Shown here piece by piece: positions 24,573-37,153 of a DNA stretch of 64,000 nt. Numbering within the stretch: the stretch's first letter is position 1; the number at the start of each line of letters is the position of its first letter. This DNA is from Callaeas wilsoni (lineage: Eukaryota; Chordata; Aves; Passeriformes; Callaeidae), in contig VWPU01022970.1 in assembly GCA_013398955.1 (NCBI GenBank), positions 1-64,000 on the forward strand, read 5' to 3'. The notes beneath the pieces were generated by a model, which saw only the letters and a program-made list of their open reading frames with translations, was not told where the DNA came from and did no database searches. The position numbers and the translations under genes are program-made.

Positions 24573-27500
24573 CTTACTTTTATATAACAAACTTACTGGG
24601 AAAAAATGTACATTAAACATGACTTTTGTCCTTCTGCAAGCAGAGGCAGTGTCCAGAGCAGAGTCTGTGCAGCAACACCATTTGTCAAAGACACTTGAGA
24701 AGCAGAGTTCTGTATCATGTGCTATCTGCTCTTTTCTCTTAGTTTTTCTTAATTCATAGAGCGAAAATACAAGTATTTCTAAAACCATAATTACTTTACT
24801 ATACATGACTACCTAAAATACATATTGTGTTGAGAATAAAGCTTAGTAGCTGGGGACTATCAAAGACCATAGGAACAGTAAACAAGCTCATCCAATATAT
24901 TGTCAACAGGAGACATATATTTATGGTGAAATGGCTTTCAGGGTAGAAACTATTGGATACTCTTTTTTTATCTGTTCTCTGGCAGAGCAATGATTTAAAG
25001 CGAACCTCAACTCACATTTCAAATAATAGATGACAGGAGCTCATCCGTTTCTATATAATTCATTGTACTGCATATGTATGGGGGAGATTTCAAGGGAAAA
25101 CCAGGGATTGTTATTTCCAAGTGAGCCACTAGATTTTTAGATGTAGTATTTCCTCCTTACTTTCCTTCTATTAAGGTTATTGGTTTCCCTGAAGAGAAAA
25201 CTGCATTTTTATGTTGGATATTTCTCTTTGTACCCTCTTTGTCTGCTGCCAGCTCAAGAGAGAGGGGTGCAAGGAATAGTTTGGTATCCTGAATGTTTGA
25301 CAGATTAATTTTTTGTTGTTGTTGTTTCTTTTGTTGCTCTTCTCAAGCATTAGTTTCCTACTTTATTCGCCTAGTGTACAATTCACTTTCCTGAAGAATT
25401 AACAGAACTCTGATTTCTGTCATTCCACGTGTCTGAAACACAGAACTTCAATTCTCTTCGATATCATAAACCTGAAAAATTCAATTAATATCATTTATCT
25501 ATTATAGATTTCAGGGCTAGGAGTGTGCGTGGCAGGGAATGTTCTTATTGATCTATTTGATTTGAATCCTGGATAAAGATGCTCCCTATTGAAAATATTC
25601 CTTTGTTTGAGAATCCCGGGTCAGAGACTGAGCATAGCTGAATGTTCTCAGGAAAGCCAAGCTGAGGGAGCTGGGTGCTTTCACAGCCTGATACCCTGCT
25701 TGGGACTAGAGCCTGGAGGCTGAAATTTTCATCGGAGACACATGTCCAGACTGAAATCCCAGGCATGGCAGAGGATGAGTGCCTCACTTGAAGTGAATCA
25801 TGGGCTGTTCAGGGGCAGCTGTCCTAATTTTTAAAGGATGAGGAACCCATCCATTCCTTCAGAGATGCTTCAGCACAATTTGGACATGGGCTTTCAGGTC
25901 CCTAATGCGTATGCTGCATGTAAACCACAGCAGATGCTAGCATCAAATGTGTCAGAATTACTCAGGGAACAAAATCAGTGTTTTGTGGTTCCAGGCAGTT
26001 TCCCTACATGAACAGAATGTTTTACTTCTGGAGACAACTATGTATGACATGAATGACAGATATGCTTTCTCTTTGAAGGAAACAAAGTGCATAGTCAGTG
26101 TTTTACTTTCCAGTGGGCTGCAAACTTATGGTGATCTTCAGCTGATGAAAGCAAAAAGGAATTATTTTAAAATTATGAAGGTCAGGGCATTTTGGCACAG
26201 TAGAATTGAATGCTATTGCTGTCATAAATTGCTTCACGTTAATGTTGGCTGGAAAGGCTTTCATCAAGGTATTCACAAAACCAAAAGACATCAGAGTAAA
26301 GAGCAACTGAGGACCTGGCAGTGAGTGAACCCTGGGGCAGGAAGGGGATATTTGTGCCAAACCAGCTTAAGTGACAGGATTCTCTTTGTATCCATTTGTT
26401 TATCACCTGTTCTCCTTCTTAATTTTCCTTTCATTCAATTAATTTCCCTGCTCTTGGGAAAAGTCAAATTTAATAATGCCAACCTGTACAGAAAAAGTTA
26501 TGCATATTCATGAAAGCTCATGAATTATTGGCAAAATCAAGTTGACTCAACTTTGATCATGGCAAAAGGCAATTAAATGCATTTGTCTTATAAAAAAACT
26601 CAGTCTCGGATGAAAATTCTGTCTTGATCACATGTAATTTGAAATAGATTTTGATGAAAAATGAGACATTGAAGCATATTAAGTGAGGATCCCCCATTTC
26701 CTGTCTATAGAATTTTATCCCTGATCATTAAAGTAATGTACTTTAAATGTCTAGAAATTCAAGAGGTTTTCAAAGGATATCTGGGGTTAATATTTAAATT
26801 CAGAAATCCCAGGAAGTTTGCAATGCATTTAATTTGTCTCATTCTAGTGAAAGCATCTTCTGCCTCTTTTTTGTTATTCTGAGGGAATTGACTCACTGTA
26901 GGGAACATTTCTATGACTGTCACAAAGTCTTCAAAGTGTAGTGACTAGCATGGGTAAAAATTCTTGACACAACAGTGTCCTGTCAGAAAATACAGATTAA
27001 TCAAAATGTGTTTCTCAGGGAAACAGGGACTTCTTAAAAATAATAGGTGGAAAAATGTGTAAGTTGGTGTAAGATTCGACTTTGTCATTGTATTTCATCT
27101 CATTCCACTTGGACTCTTATACATTGTCCCTTGTTATTATCCTTTCAATGAAATATTTCCATACTCCTGGGAATTTTTCACTGAGACTTTCTGCTCACCT
27201 GAAAATGGGGAAACTCTGTGTTCTGTTCAGATCTGACACACGGCAAAGTTTCTATTTCCACTGGGATGGAAGTTCTAATTCCCAGTTGTGGTCTGGATTT
27301 CTAAGTCTGTTCTCTATTTCTGTGTGCTCAAACCTTATCCTGAGGAAGCTTGATTTACCGTACAGCAACTGCTTCCAGAAACTCACTAACCAATGTAAGC
27401 CTGCTAAGGTGTTGCAAAGATTTTCTGCAGAAATGAGGAATTTTTGCCTCACATAGGCCTTAAAAGATCCTATTTCTTGAGTTAAGGCCTCTATTTCGGC

Positions 27501-29884
27501 AGTTCTTATATCAGACTCCTTAAATCGAAGTTGAGCTTAGAGGAAATGAGAGATTTTTCCTAGTGCTGCCAGAGGAAGAATCTCTTATCCCCCTGTTCAC
27601 TGAACATAATCCTTGGGCTGGTGAACTCGGGCACGGCTGCAGAGCAGGAGCAGCTCAGGGAGCAGGGATAGATTGGGATTTGGCAGCTCTGGAGTGGAGG
27701 CTCCCCAAATTGCTGCCTGAGATTTGGGCATGCTGGGAGCCTCATCAGTCTGGGGGTTATTGGACTCATACAGGGTAAATTGTACTGTTCCTTCTGAAAT
27801 AACAACAAAATCAGTTTGTAGCTTCTGCTGCAAGAGCACTCCTTCAGGAGGTGTTCTGGTTAATCAGGTAAACCCACACTCCTGCTCTGTTTGCACTGGT
27901 AGGATAGAAGAAAGCAAAACAAAATGAGCAATTAGTAACTTCTCTGTGAAAACGTGTACAGAAACCTTTTCAGTTTTAGTACTGTAGCTTGCAAGCAAAT
28001 CTGGGAGGCATGAAAGGGCTTTACATAAGGCATGATCCCAACAGTTGATACAATTAGAAAAAATTAACATATACTACCATTATGCTGAATTTTTTCCTTG
28101 CTGCTTTTAACAGCCTTTAACAGAAGAAAACTGAATTCTCTAATTGAGCATATAAATGTGGCATTATTTCATATTCATGTTATCTTGATGTTTAACAGAA
28201 AGGTAATTTTAATTATACAAGCCAGTATTGGTTAGCCTTTCAAGAGCCTTCCGTGAGTGCCAAGCCTCATTGTTTTTCCTGCTGCTGTTTTCCTTGAAGG
28301 AAAGCTCAAGGACTCCATGCCGAAGGACACATTTTCTGCACTGATAATGCTGCATTTCTCCCATACAACACAACTTACATTCCCACAAAATTGCTTTTAT
28401 TTTAGATGAAGAGAATCGCAGAATGAGGGAGAGCAAAACTGCTTTTTTTTTTTCAAAAGAACATGGGCTGAGGCATGGGCAAATCATTGGGCATTTGACA
28501 GCAGTGTCTGTGTGTGAAGAGGACGGGGCCGGGCTCTTTTCAGGGATGTCCAGCACCAGGATAAGGGGCAAAATGTAGTGAAAGCAAGAGCTAGTTAATT
28601 TGCTACAGTTATTTTTCAAAAAGAGATTTTAAACACTTCCTGAGTTGTTGTTACAGAAAAGAACAACCTTCCTGAGAAACAGCTACTCAGGCAGTCCAGT
28701 GATGGATTTTCTTCTTCTTCCTCTCTGCTCATCCTTGTTGAGTGTTTGATCCTGTAGAACTGTTCAGACTGGGGTGTTTTTTGCCAAAGTAGAGTATTGT
28801 GCTGGGTCTCTTCATTCCTCACCATTTATGCTTCCCACTGACAGGAGCTGGTTCCCCTCCATGGCACAGAGCTCTGTGAGGATTGATTTGATTTCTGGTT
28901 TTTATTTCAAAGCTTCCAAAGACAGAAGGGCTTTCCCTGTGACAAGGATCTCAAACTCTCTGACACCCAGAGATACAAAACCATCCACCTGAGGAGCTCT
29001 GTATCTGGGTTATGTACAGGGGACAGCAGAGTTTGTACCCCTGGAAACTGTCTGTACAGAGGTTTTCTATTTCTGGTAGCCCCAAGAAGGGAAAACTGAT
29101 AACCCAGTGAAAAGCATCTCTGGGGACTTTACAAAATTTTGTGCTAGTAGAGGAAAGCAAGAGAATCCCTTTCCAGAGAAGAGGAGCAGAAGGGACAAAG
29201 AGGAAAGCAGAGGCTAGAGAGCACTGTAAATATCAGGGCCATGTTAAATATCCAGTCTGGACAACAACCACCCCGTTGTTTTTGCGTCCTGTCCGTTCTG
29301 GAGCAGGCAGGATCAATCCATAGGCCACATGAAATGCTGAGCTCGCTTCTTCAGCAGAACTTTAGCGTTACATGGAACACTGGCAGCCCTTAGACCTTGT
29401 CTAATGCCTGTTGAGCCTTGTTTCAACATGTGGCTGCAGTCAGTTTTTGACTTGTCTGGCACACAAAACCAAGTGAAACAAGAACATGAGCTGGGAATGA
29501 GAACGTAAATGTGATTTCATGGCACTGTGATTGAGAAGACACAGGTCTTTATTCATATAGGCTTGAGAGAAGAGGATGTCAGAGGAATGAGAACAAAAAA
29601 ACCTCAGATCTGTTTGCATAGTAATTTTTTATCTCCAGCAAACACTGGAATTCATATTTTATATGCCAAACCATGCCTTGTGATTACTGAAGATAGGCCA
29701 TGTCCATGGAAAACCTATTCTGTTTTCTTGGGTTTTATTCACCCTTGTAAAAATAGAAAACCTCTGGTTTTATTTTCCCCATAGAGATTATTACTAGATC
29801 TTAAAACTCTCTGTTTGAAACTGTGCTCTCACCATTCATTATAGTGCTAAATATGTCACTTTTTTCAAATATATCATTTAAACA

Positions 29885-30032
29885 TTCAGAAAGTAATGAA
29901 AAGTCTGTTTGGACTATTATGGAATCCTTTAAAAATCTTTTTGGAACACAAGTTCATGTTTAAAATATTGCTTTACTTGACGTGAATACTTGATTTCTTT
30001 TTAAATTTTGGATATTTTTCATTACTTCTGAA
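29885..30032. repeat. Imperfect inverted repeat with 113-nt spacer
   Basis: TTCAGAAAGTAATGAAAA (29885-29902) matches the reverse complement of 30016-30032 with a single-base bulge. The spacer is AT-rich and shows no further clear pairing. It could be a chance match, an old hairpin element or the ends of a decayed small DNA transposon; no target-site duplication was seen. Confidence 0.4.
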
Positions 30033-30529
30033 ACTCTTGACAGTCTAAACTCAATATTTTGGGTGAATAGTTAGTAGACATTTAAATATTCTTAGTTGAT
30101 GAGTATTTGCATAGTGAGGATTATGTTAAGTAGGCGTCCTTCGAATAAGGTGAGAGGGAAGAGCCATTGGCAGCAGAGGAGGTGAGAACTGGTGTTGGTT
30201 TGAGCTTGATTGTGGAGCAGGTTTCCAGCACACAGAGGTCCTGTGCTTCCTTAAGGTTGTGGCAAGAGCCTTTCCTGCCAGTAAATGGATTAACTGGGTC
30301 AGGACTGGGTGACATTTGCTTTGGCCAGGTTCTTTGTAAAGCGAATATTGGAGGATCCAAATCCCAGAGCTTGTTGGGCAGCTGCTTCTCAGTCATACTA
30401 AATTCAAATAAAAAATGGCTCTTTTTCAGCCCTGTGCAATCAGGGCTCTGAGTGCAGCAGCTCTCCAATCTGCAGATGAAACAAGCATTCCACATTATTC
30501 AGAAACAACAGAGAGTCTGATTGTTTAAT

Positions 30530-30800
30530 ACACTGATAAAAACGTGTTTAAAAAATAAATTATCTACTAGCTGCTGGGATTGCTTGAAATTCCATTAAAC
30601 ACTAATGAGAGAAGGCATCACAGACAAATTATTAAACACCCTACGCACTAACCTAGAAAATGCCAGCCTAAACCCTTTGATGCTAAACTGATTAAAATGA
30701 GAAACATATTTCATGTGAAACCGCTTGGCATATTTCAGTGCATTAATTGAGGCATAATGAAAATGGAAGATACAGCACAGAAAATGAAGAATACTCATTA
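30530..30800. promoter_or_regulatory. Candidate conserved non-coding element
   Basis: A dense set of ATTA/TAAT cores (for example near 30595, 30630, 30690 and 30743) lies in unique, low-complexity-free sequence with TTAATTGAGG and AAACATATTTCATG words. This style is common in vertebrate conserved elements, but the call is inference without alignment and the borders are rough. Confidence 0.18.
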
Positions 30801-33800
30801 TAAAACAGACTGTGGTCCTGTAAAACAGTTTTACCCAACTGCAACCTTGGTTTCATGCACATGAGTAAATCCACAGCAGTAGAAAGAGCATAGAAGGAAG
30901 CTAAATATATTCAGATTTTAGTACATTTTCATGGGTGAAATCAAAGAGATGGATTTTTTCAGTGAGTTTCTGCATGTGTTACAAGATCATAAATTCTTTA
31001 TACATATGAAAGATCACCCAATCCTGTATCTCCCATTGGTTCTGTAGGATAAACTTGCATTGGGGTGAGGGAAAAGTTGAAGTGAAACCATGTCGGATTT
31101 AAAAGACAAATCTCATGTATTATACCTTGCAGAGATAAGCATAATTTGAAAGCAGAGAGAAAAGAAAATTAGCTTCAGTAAAGAAAAAAGGGAGGTGCTG
31201 GTGTGCCTGTTCAAGGCATTTTGTGTTCAGTACTTTGTCATTTAACAAAAAGGACTTGCCACAACAACCGTCACACCTGGTGGAAGCTGGAGGTGATAGA
31301 ATTAAAACATTTCCTAAAGAAACTCAGCACCAGATGGTTGCACAGGACAAAAAAAATCATTCTGTGCATTCGGATCATGTCCTCATGCGTGAGGAGTCCT
31401 GGACATGGGCTTTAGTCCCTCCTGGACACAGAGGGAAGCTGGGGTGCTGCATTTTTGGAGGAACATATTTGAGGGAGTAGGGGTGAGTTTTTCAGGAGAG
31501 AACCTCTCCCTGAGACCCTGCATAAGAACTTCAGGCTAGAGCAGCACTGGAGGGGGGTTCCACGTGGTCCTTGGCATCTCTGTGTCTGTTCATCAAGTGT
31601 CTGTCACCTGAGGAAAGGACTGCTTTGTGCTGGCCTTCCCCAGTGACATACGCGTGCAGACAGCGCATGATTTACTGTGGCCATGCCCCACAAGTAGAAG
31701 TGTCACCAGATCGTGATACAGAGCACAGGAAGGCTGATTGAAAATCTCCCAGGCCTACAGTTGTCATAATCTGGGGTGACAATCTTGCTGCTGTACAGAC
31801 AGGGAGCTTTATGGGGACACTGTTATGGACCATGAATCATCCTCAGTCATCTTCACTGTGTATTTGTGATCCATATAAAAATTGGGTTCTACATAGGAGT
31901 AGCTATGTATTGACCCCTCTCAGATTAGTATTTAAACAAAACAACCCAATCAAATATCACGGTGTTATCTATCCATATATATATACACATGCACTTTTTT
32001 ATTTATGTTGTTCCTAATTATTTAAGTAGTGTTTGGGCCTCTCTTTTAGTAGGAAAAACTTGAACTAAATGATAGGTATTTTTAAACAAAATTGAGCCAT
32101 CTTATTTATCTGTTCAATGTCAGCAGCAAAGAGATTCAAAGTCATTGGCTGCCATGAAAGTAATAAAATCACAATCTTCATCTCAGCCAGGTCCAGATCC
32201 AAAACCTCTTTAAACCAGCAGGAATCTGTGAATTAAATTCACTGGACTTTACAGCAAAATAAATAGCTGCTCTACTTCATCTTGTAACTCATTTTGACCA
32301 CTGTTACAAAATTCATGTTCAAATATATTCCTCTAGAAATGAAAAGTAATTCTTTTTTCAGCTTCTGGAAAACCGGTATAAAATATGCCTGTTGTTATTT
32401 GTATGAATCAAACCTGCATCAGTGAGGTGTGACACAGAGCACAAAGACTTTCTTTGAAATCAGTAGCAGCAGGAACATCCCATCATTCATTTTTGATGGA
32501 AAGGGAAGAGGAATAAGCACACCACAATAAAAAGTAAAGCAGTAGAAATTAGTAAGGTGCACCCCAAACAAAGGGCCATACTTGGAGTTTGTCAAAGCAG
32601 GCTCCTCTTCTGGTGTTCATAGATCTTACTTTTTCCCTGGTGATGTAAAATGCTATTAACTGCTGGTATATCAGTATATCTATCATTTATATTAATTTAA
32701 TATGATCAGAAACAAGGGACTTCTGCATCTTTAGTTACATATTGTCATCAAATAGATTACAGAGTAGTCACAGTGGATTTACAAGCCTAATTCATTCTTA
32801 CTTTGAAATCTTTTCACTGTCTGAAAGACAAGGAACTAAATACTTGTCGCCTTCCACTGGGGGGAACTGCTAGGAGTTCTTTTAAGAATAGATGGTCGGG
32901 AATGAAATTAAGCCAAACGAGGCAAACATTGTATCTGAGAACCGTTTATTGGCAATGAAAAAAAAACCAAACCAAACCGCAAAATAAAATTGGCTTCTCA
33001 CAGCATATTTTAATGTTTTGATATGAAACACATAAATCTCTGGCGTGTCTGGTGTGAGCTGCCGCATGCTTACCTTAACCAAGTTTTCCATATGTTAAAT
33101 GAGAAATCCCAACATTTCTATATTTAAAGATATCCTGAATGTTGTATGTTGCTCTAAGAAAAATTTTTGTTTGTGGATAAGGTACAGTATTTAAAGGAAT
33201 ATTTAAGGAAAGAAATACTTAAGGAAAATCACGGGATATATTAAAACTGAATCCTTTTGATTTAATACTAGAGGGGCAGAGGGATTTGAGTAGTAAAGGA
33301 ACTGAAAGTGTGGTATAAGGATGGTAGAGAATGCTTATCTGGGGTGACCAAAACACATTACTCCCAAAGCCTATTTCAGTAATAACTTTTATCTAGGTTG
33401 GCTGAACCTATGGAGACTTTTTTCCTTAGGAGTGGTTTGTGTCAGCGATCGAGGTAAACTTCTGAGTACAAGCACAGTGATTTGGATAAATGAAAATTGT
33501 TTTCCAGTTTTTCACATTCACCCATTTCTGTGACAGTTCCTTTTGAAAGGACATTGAATCTTTAATACCGAAATTATAACCATTTTTGATGTTTCTGGCT
33601 TTGTTCTTCATTTGATGAACTCAGAAGCACAGAAAAGTCATGAGACCAGGATCTGAATAATAAGCAAAGCTTTATTTGAAACTCAAACTGTATTAATAGC
33701 TTTTGTTATGGATCTTCGTTTGTGCTGGAAAACTGAAACTAGAGCCAGTCCTGAACATCTCAGGCATCATTATTGTCAAAAGCAGCACTGGGGACACAAA

Positions 33801-35061
33801 GATTTGGTTACTAACGATACATTGGATTCCTTGCCAGAGCAATAAAACCCCTTGGTGTGGAACTGACACAGCAGCTCAGAGCATGAACCACCAGCAGTGC
33901 AGGGCTCTGGAACAAACAGTCGTAGATTTTTCCTTACATCTTTCTCATTAACTTTTTAAGCCTCTGCTGCCTTTGTGGGCTTATTGCTGGGAGTTGAAAA
34001 TGATGGATGGAATAAAGGAAAGGCAGGTTGTGCTGCACAGTCATTGCTGTGTGGTGTTGGATGGTGTTACCCTGAGCTCATAAAAAGCCAGGACAGGTCT
34101 GAGCAAACAACCTGCTGTGCTCCTTCCCACAGCAAAGCCGGCCAGGACTGGTGACTGCCCTAATGCTGGCTCTTTGTTCTGTTTTTTCTGTTTCTCTGCT
34201 TCTTTCAGCTGGTGATTCTGCAAAGGGGGACTTTGCTGAGCTCCTGTGTACCCCAGGAGGTTCCATGCACTCTGAACTGATATTCTCTGGGGCAAAACAT
34301 GAATGATGACTCTGCCTTGTTATCCTGCATGACTTTGCCAAAGTCATTAAGGGAAACGGTGAAATAGCCCCGTCTCAAGGATGGTTTTTTGGTTTTTTAT
34401 CCAGTGCCTTACCAAGCATGAACTCTACTTGTCTACTTGAGTTCACAATTTATTTTTTAGTTAATTAACTTGTTTCAGGACTGCATTTTCTTTTGTTTTG
34501 ACTCTTCTTGCTCTGCCACTTCCCACACATAAAGGCTTTGTTTTTTTCCACCACTAGTCCTGCATTTTGCTTCAAACTGCAATACAAATAATAGTACTCT
34601 CTATATATATAACAAATAGAGTTTTACACATCATTTTAGATGTCATTCTAAAGAGATAGATGCTGCCAGAAAGAAAAAGTAAAAGAAAGATGGTAAAAGG
34701 TAAAATAGAAAACTAAGAAAAGAGGGACATATATACATATATATTTGTCTGTAATCCCTTTCTGTCTGGATCTTACTAGGATGTTGATATCATAGTTCAG
34801 ACTCTATCAGACTTTTAATCAAGCTCATTCATTTGTTTTTGTCACATTCTTTGAGAAATGTTGATTAAATGTTAATTCTTTTTGGCGGGAGATGGGAAAA
34901 CAGAGCATTGGTAACAGTCAAAAGTTCAACCAAAATGCATTTACTTCCAAAATAATGGACTGGCTTCAGCCTGCCAGCTATGCAAGCACAAGGAGCTGTG
35001 ATGGATGTTGCACCAGTGATTCTGCTCTCAAGCTTTATTGGCAGCAAGAAAACCCAATTGA
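30801..35061. other. Unique sequence, no gene seen; small TA tracts
   Basis: Short TA-type tracts occur at 31973-31988, 34602-34611 and 34729-34745. Short frames such as 31203-31480 and 34041-34347 overlap others on either strand and lack any recognisable motif. No transposon or RNA gene was recognised. Confidence 0.5.
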
Positions 35062-35124
35062 AATAATAATAGTAGTAATAACAATAGTAATAATAGTAGT
35101 GGTAGTAATAATAATAATAATAAT
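35062..35124. repeat. Imperfect AAT/AGT trinucleotide array
   Basis: About 21 triplets, a mixture of AAT and AGT with one GGT and one AAC, end in a purer AAT run of six to seven units. Frames through it translate as runs of Ile/Val or, on the other strand, Tyr/His, and are artefacts of the array. The pure end is the part most likely to vary in length between individuals. Confidence 0.9.
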
Positions 35125-36422
35125 GAAAAAAATAAGCTGTGGTAGATAACACAGTCTGGTGTGGAAGCCACAATTCTTGTGCCTGTCCCATGTTCCTGGA
35201 GGAGAGACTAAACAGCAGCATCCCCTAAGAGCTTCAGTGATGCACTCAGCACCAAAAATGCTTGGTCCAGCCTGACCCAGGAGGTCTGCAAGCTTGGGAG
35301 GTGGAAGAGAAATTATAAAGTTTGGGTTAGAAATGTAGTAGTCCAGCATGGGAGGAGTCCATCCAGCTGTGCAGAAAGGGTGTTCTTCCCATCTCTTATT
35401 AAGTGCATCCTACAGTCTGAATCATCACACAGGGGTCTTTTATCCTGGTTTCTGATAACTGACATAAAAAATGCATTTTAAATGAAAAAAATCCACATTT
35501 TTATAATCCTTTCTAAGCCAATTTGAGTTTTAAATTTTATTATTTCTCTAATGGTATTGGCTTTATAATAAAGTATGGTCGAAACACGTAAAATAAGGAG
35601 AGGATGAAGTGAATTTAAAGCTTTGAAGAAGCTGATGATCCCCAAATTTGCATAATACTTAGAAGCAGTCAGATGTGCAGGCTTGATCCCCATTTACACA
35701 AATTAAGTCTGCGATTCTTGCACAGACACAGGTGGGCTCCAAGTATCTCACAAAGTCCAACATGATTGCCTCTGGTTCTTTTCATTAGATATCAGCAGGT
35801 TGTTATATCTAGGTTAGGCAAAATTTAAGACCTTATTCATCGTTTCAACCTATAACAGTTTTTTCTGCTGCACGTATGTGGTACTCAAGTCAGTTTAGCA
35901 CAATTTTAAAGTTTTATTATAACTCCAAGTGGGTGACATCAGCCTGTCAGTGGTAGTGCAATCTCTGTTCTTATTTTGTGAGGTGCTGAATTTCTTCAGG
36001 AGACTCCTAAGAGGAAAAGACTAAAAATTCACTAAATCACTTGAGGTTGGAGGCATTAAAGATGTCTTGGACAGCCTGGTGTCCTGTGCAAGGGCATGGC
36101 CAGTGTCCTCCTGAGGGACACTGACAGAACAGATTCTCTTGTCAAATCCGTTGTAGCTCAAGCAGTCTTTGGTATAGAGTTCATTTCTCCCCTAGTGATT
36201 TCAGACAGAAAAGGCTTTTGTTTAGCTGATTACAGAAGTGTAAGGAGATGCTCCTGGTTTAAGGCAGCTGATTTAAGCAGCAGCTGGGTGTGAAGAAAGA
36301 GGTACCATATCTCCTTTACTCAAAGATGTGCATTTCCTTTTAAATTAAAAATGAATGTAATTAGAGATAAATGTGGACACATGCATTTTTATACTAAGAG
36401 AAGCTCTATTCAGTATAATTTA
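35125..36422. other. Unique sequence, no gene seen
   Basis: A POU octamer lies at 35646-35653. No repeat family, RNA gene or supported frame was seen. Confidence 0.5.
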
Positions 36423-36851
36423 TCAGTAGATTTGGTGAGGTTTGGCAAGCTCTTTTTGGAAAATCTTTGCTATTTTTTGATGTGAGTTTTCTAGAGACTC
36501 AGTTCCCTTTTTAATCTCTCTTTGGCAATAATATAGCCATCTTTCCATTTGTATCTCACCTTTATTGCTGAACCCACGCATGTACTCTGGATGCTTTCCT
36601 ATGAATCCAAAGTATGTCAGGGACATGATCCAAGGCTCTGGAAAGTCAGGAATAGGATTTTTTCCTAGCCAGTAGGCTCTGGTGGGTAATTTAGTCAGGT
36701 GCTGGCCGAGTGATGCTTCATACTCTGAACACATTTCACTATTGCACTGTTGTCCATTCTCAGGCTGCCTACTAATTTTTAGAGGGAGTTTAAGTTGTTT
36801 GTTATTGGTCTGTGAAGTTCTCAGAGATTTGGGAGCTGTGTGAGATGCCTC
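36423..36851 (-). other. Protein-like open frame, unrecognised (downstream part)
   Basis: On the minus strand a frame stays open for about 142 codons from the stop at 36854-36852 to TGA at 36423-36425; the first ATG is at 36734, leaving 103 residues. The composition is more protein-like than that of most random frames here: several Trp and Tyr residues, well-mixed charged residues, and a C-terminal half rich in Lys, Glu and Gln (for example REIKKGTESLENSHQKI) that could be helical. A middle part reads NPIPDFPEPWIMSLTYFGFI. I recognise no family. It lies just downstream of, and slightly overlapping, another minus-strand frame (37153-36821) in a different phase. This would fit an old coding sequence split by a frameshift, but two chance frames are also possible. 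No function is proposed. Confidence 0.2.
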
Positions 36852-37153
36852 TCAGTGAATCTGCTGGACTGGTGATCATCAGCAAGGCATGAGAATGACT
36901 GGCATTTTCCAGGCAAGATACCAAGAGTGAAGCTCTCTGTAGAGAGCCCACAAGTTAGGAATCCAGCTAGGCCAACATAACCTGATCTTTTTGAATGTGT
37001 CAAACAGTTCAAGGGGAATTTATACTTAATCAGGTTTTTAGAAAGGATGATGGCTGAGAAGTGTTTATTGTGGAGTGGTTGGGAGATTTGCTGAGTCAGG
37101 AGGTACTTCCAGTTTATCATGTTCAAATCTAGAACATGCTGAACTGGTCTCAA
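36821..37153 (-). other. Open frame upstream of the 36.4-36.9 kb frame, unrecognised
   Basis: This minus-strand frame of about 110 codons starts at a TTG; the first true ATG encodes the Met of MINWKYLLTQQIS, 11 codons in. It overlaps the next minus-strand frame by about 30 bases in another phase. There is no signal peptide, and no motif was recognised. If the two frames are remnants of one ancient coding sequence, a single small indel near 36821-36851 would have separated them. This is speculation from adjacency and composition only. Confidence 0.15.

Larger units (their letters stand above)
22196..30529. other. Long unmarked stretch, no gene seen
   Basis: About 8 kb of AT-rich unique sequence. 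Small items noticed are a POU octamer at 22407-22414, a TG/TA-rich tract at 23717-23751, a 12-bp tandem duplication at 24549-24572, a TTG run at 25313-25327, an 11-T run at 28443-28453, an imperfect inverted repeat at 29885-29902/30016-30032 and an octamer at 30105-30112. Frames at 25947-26360, 27082-27456 and 28209-28619 are random-looking. No known transposon, RNA gene or coding exon is supported. Confidence 0.5.

Noticed and set aside
35035..35349. Minus-strand frame with long runs of Tyr and Ile/Thr
   Set aside because: The frame is created by the AAT/AGT triplet array; the residues are repeat translation, not protein.
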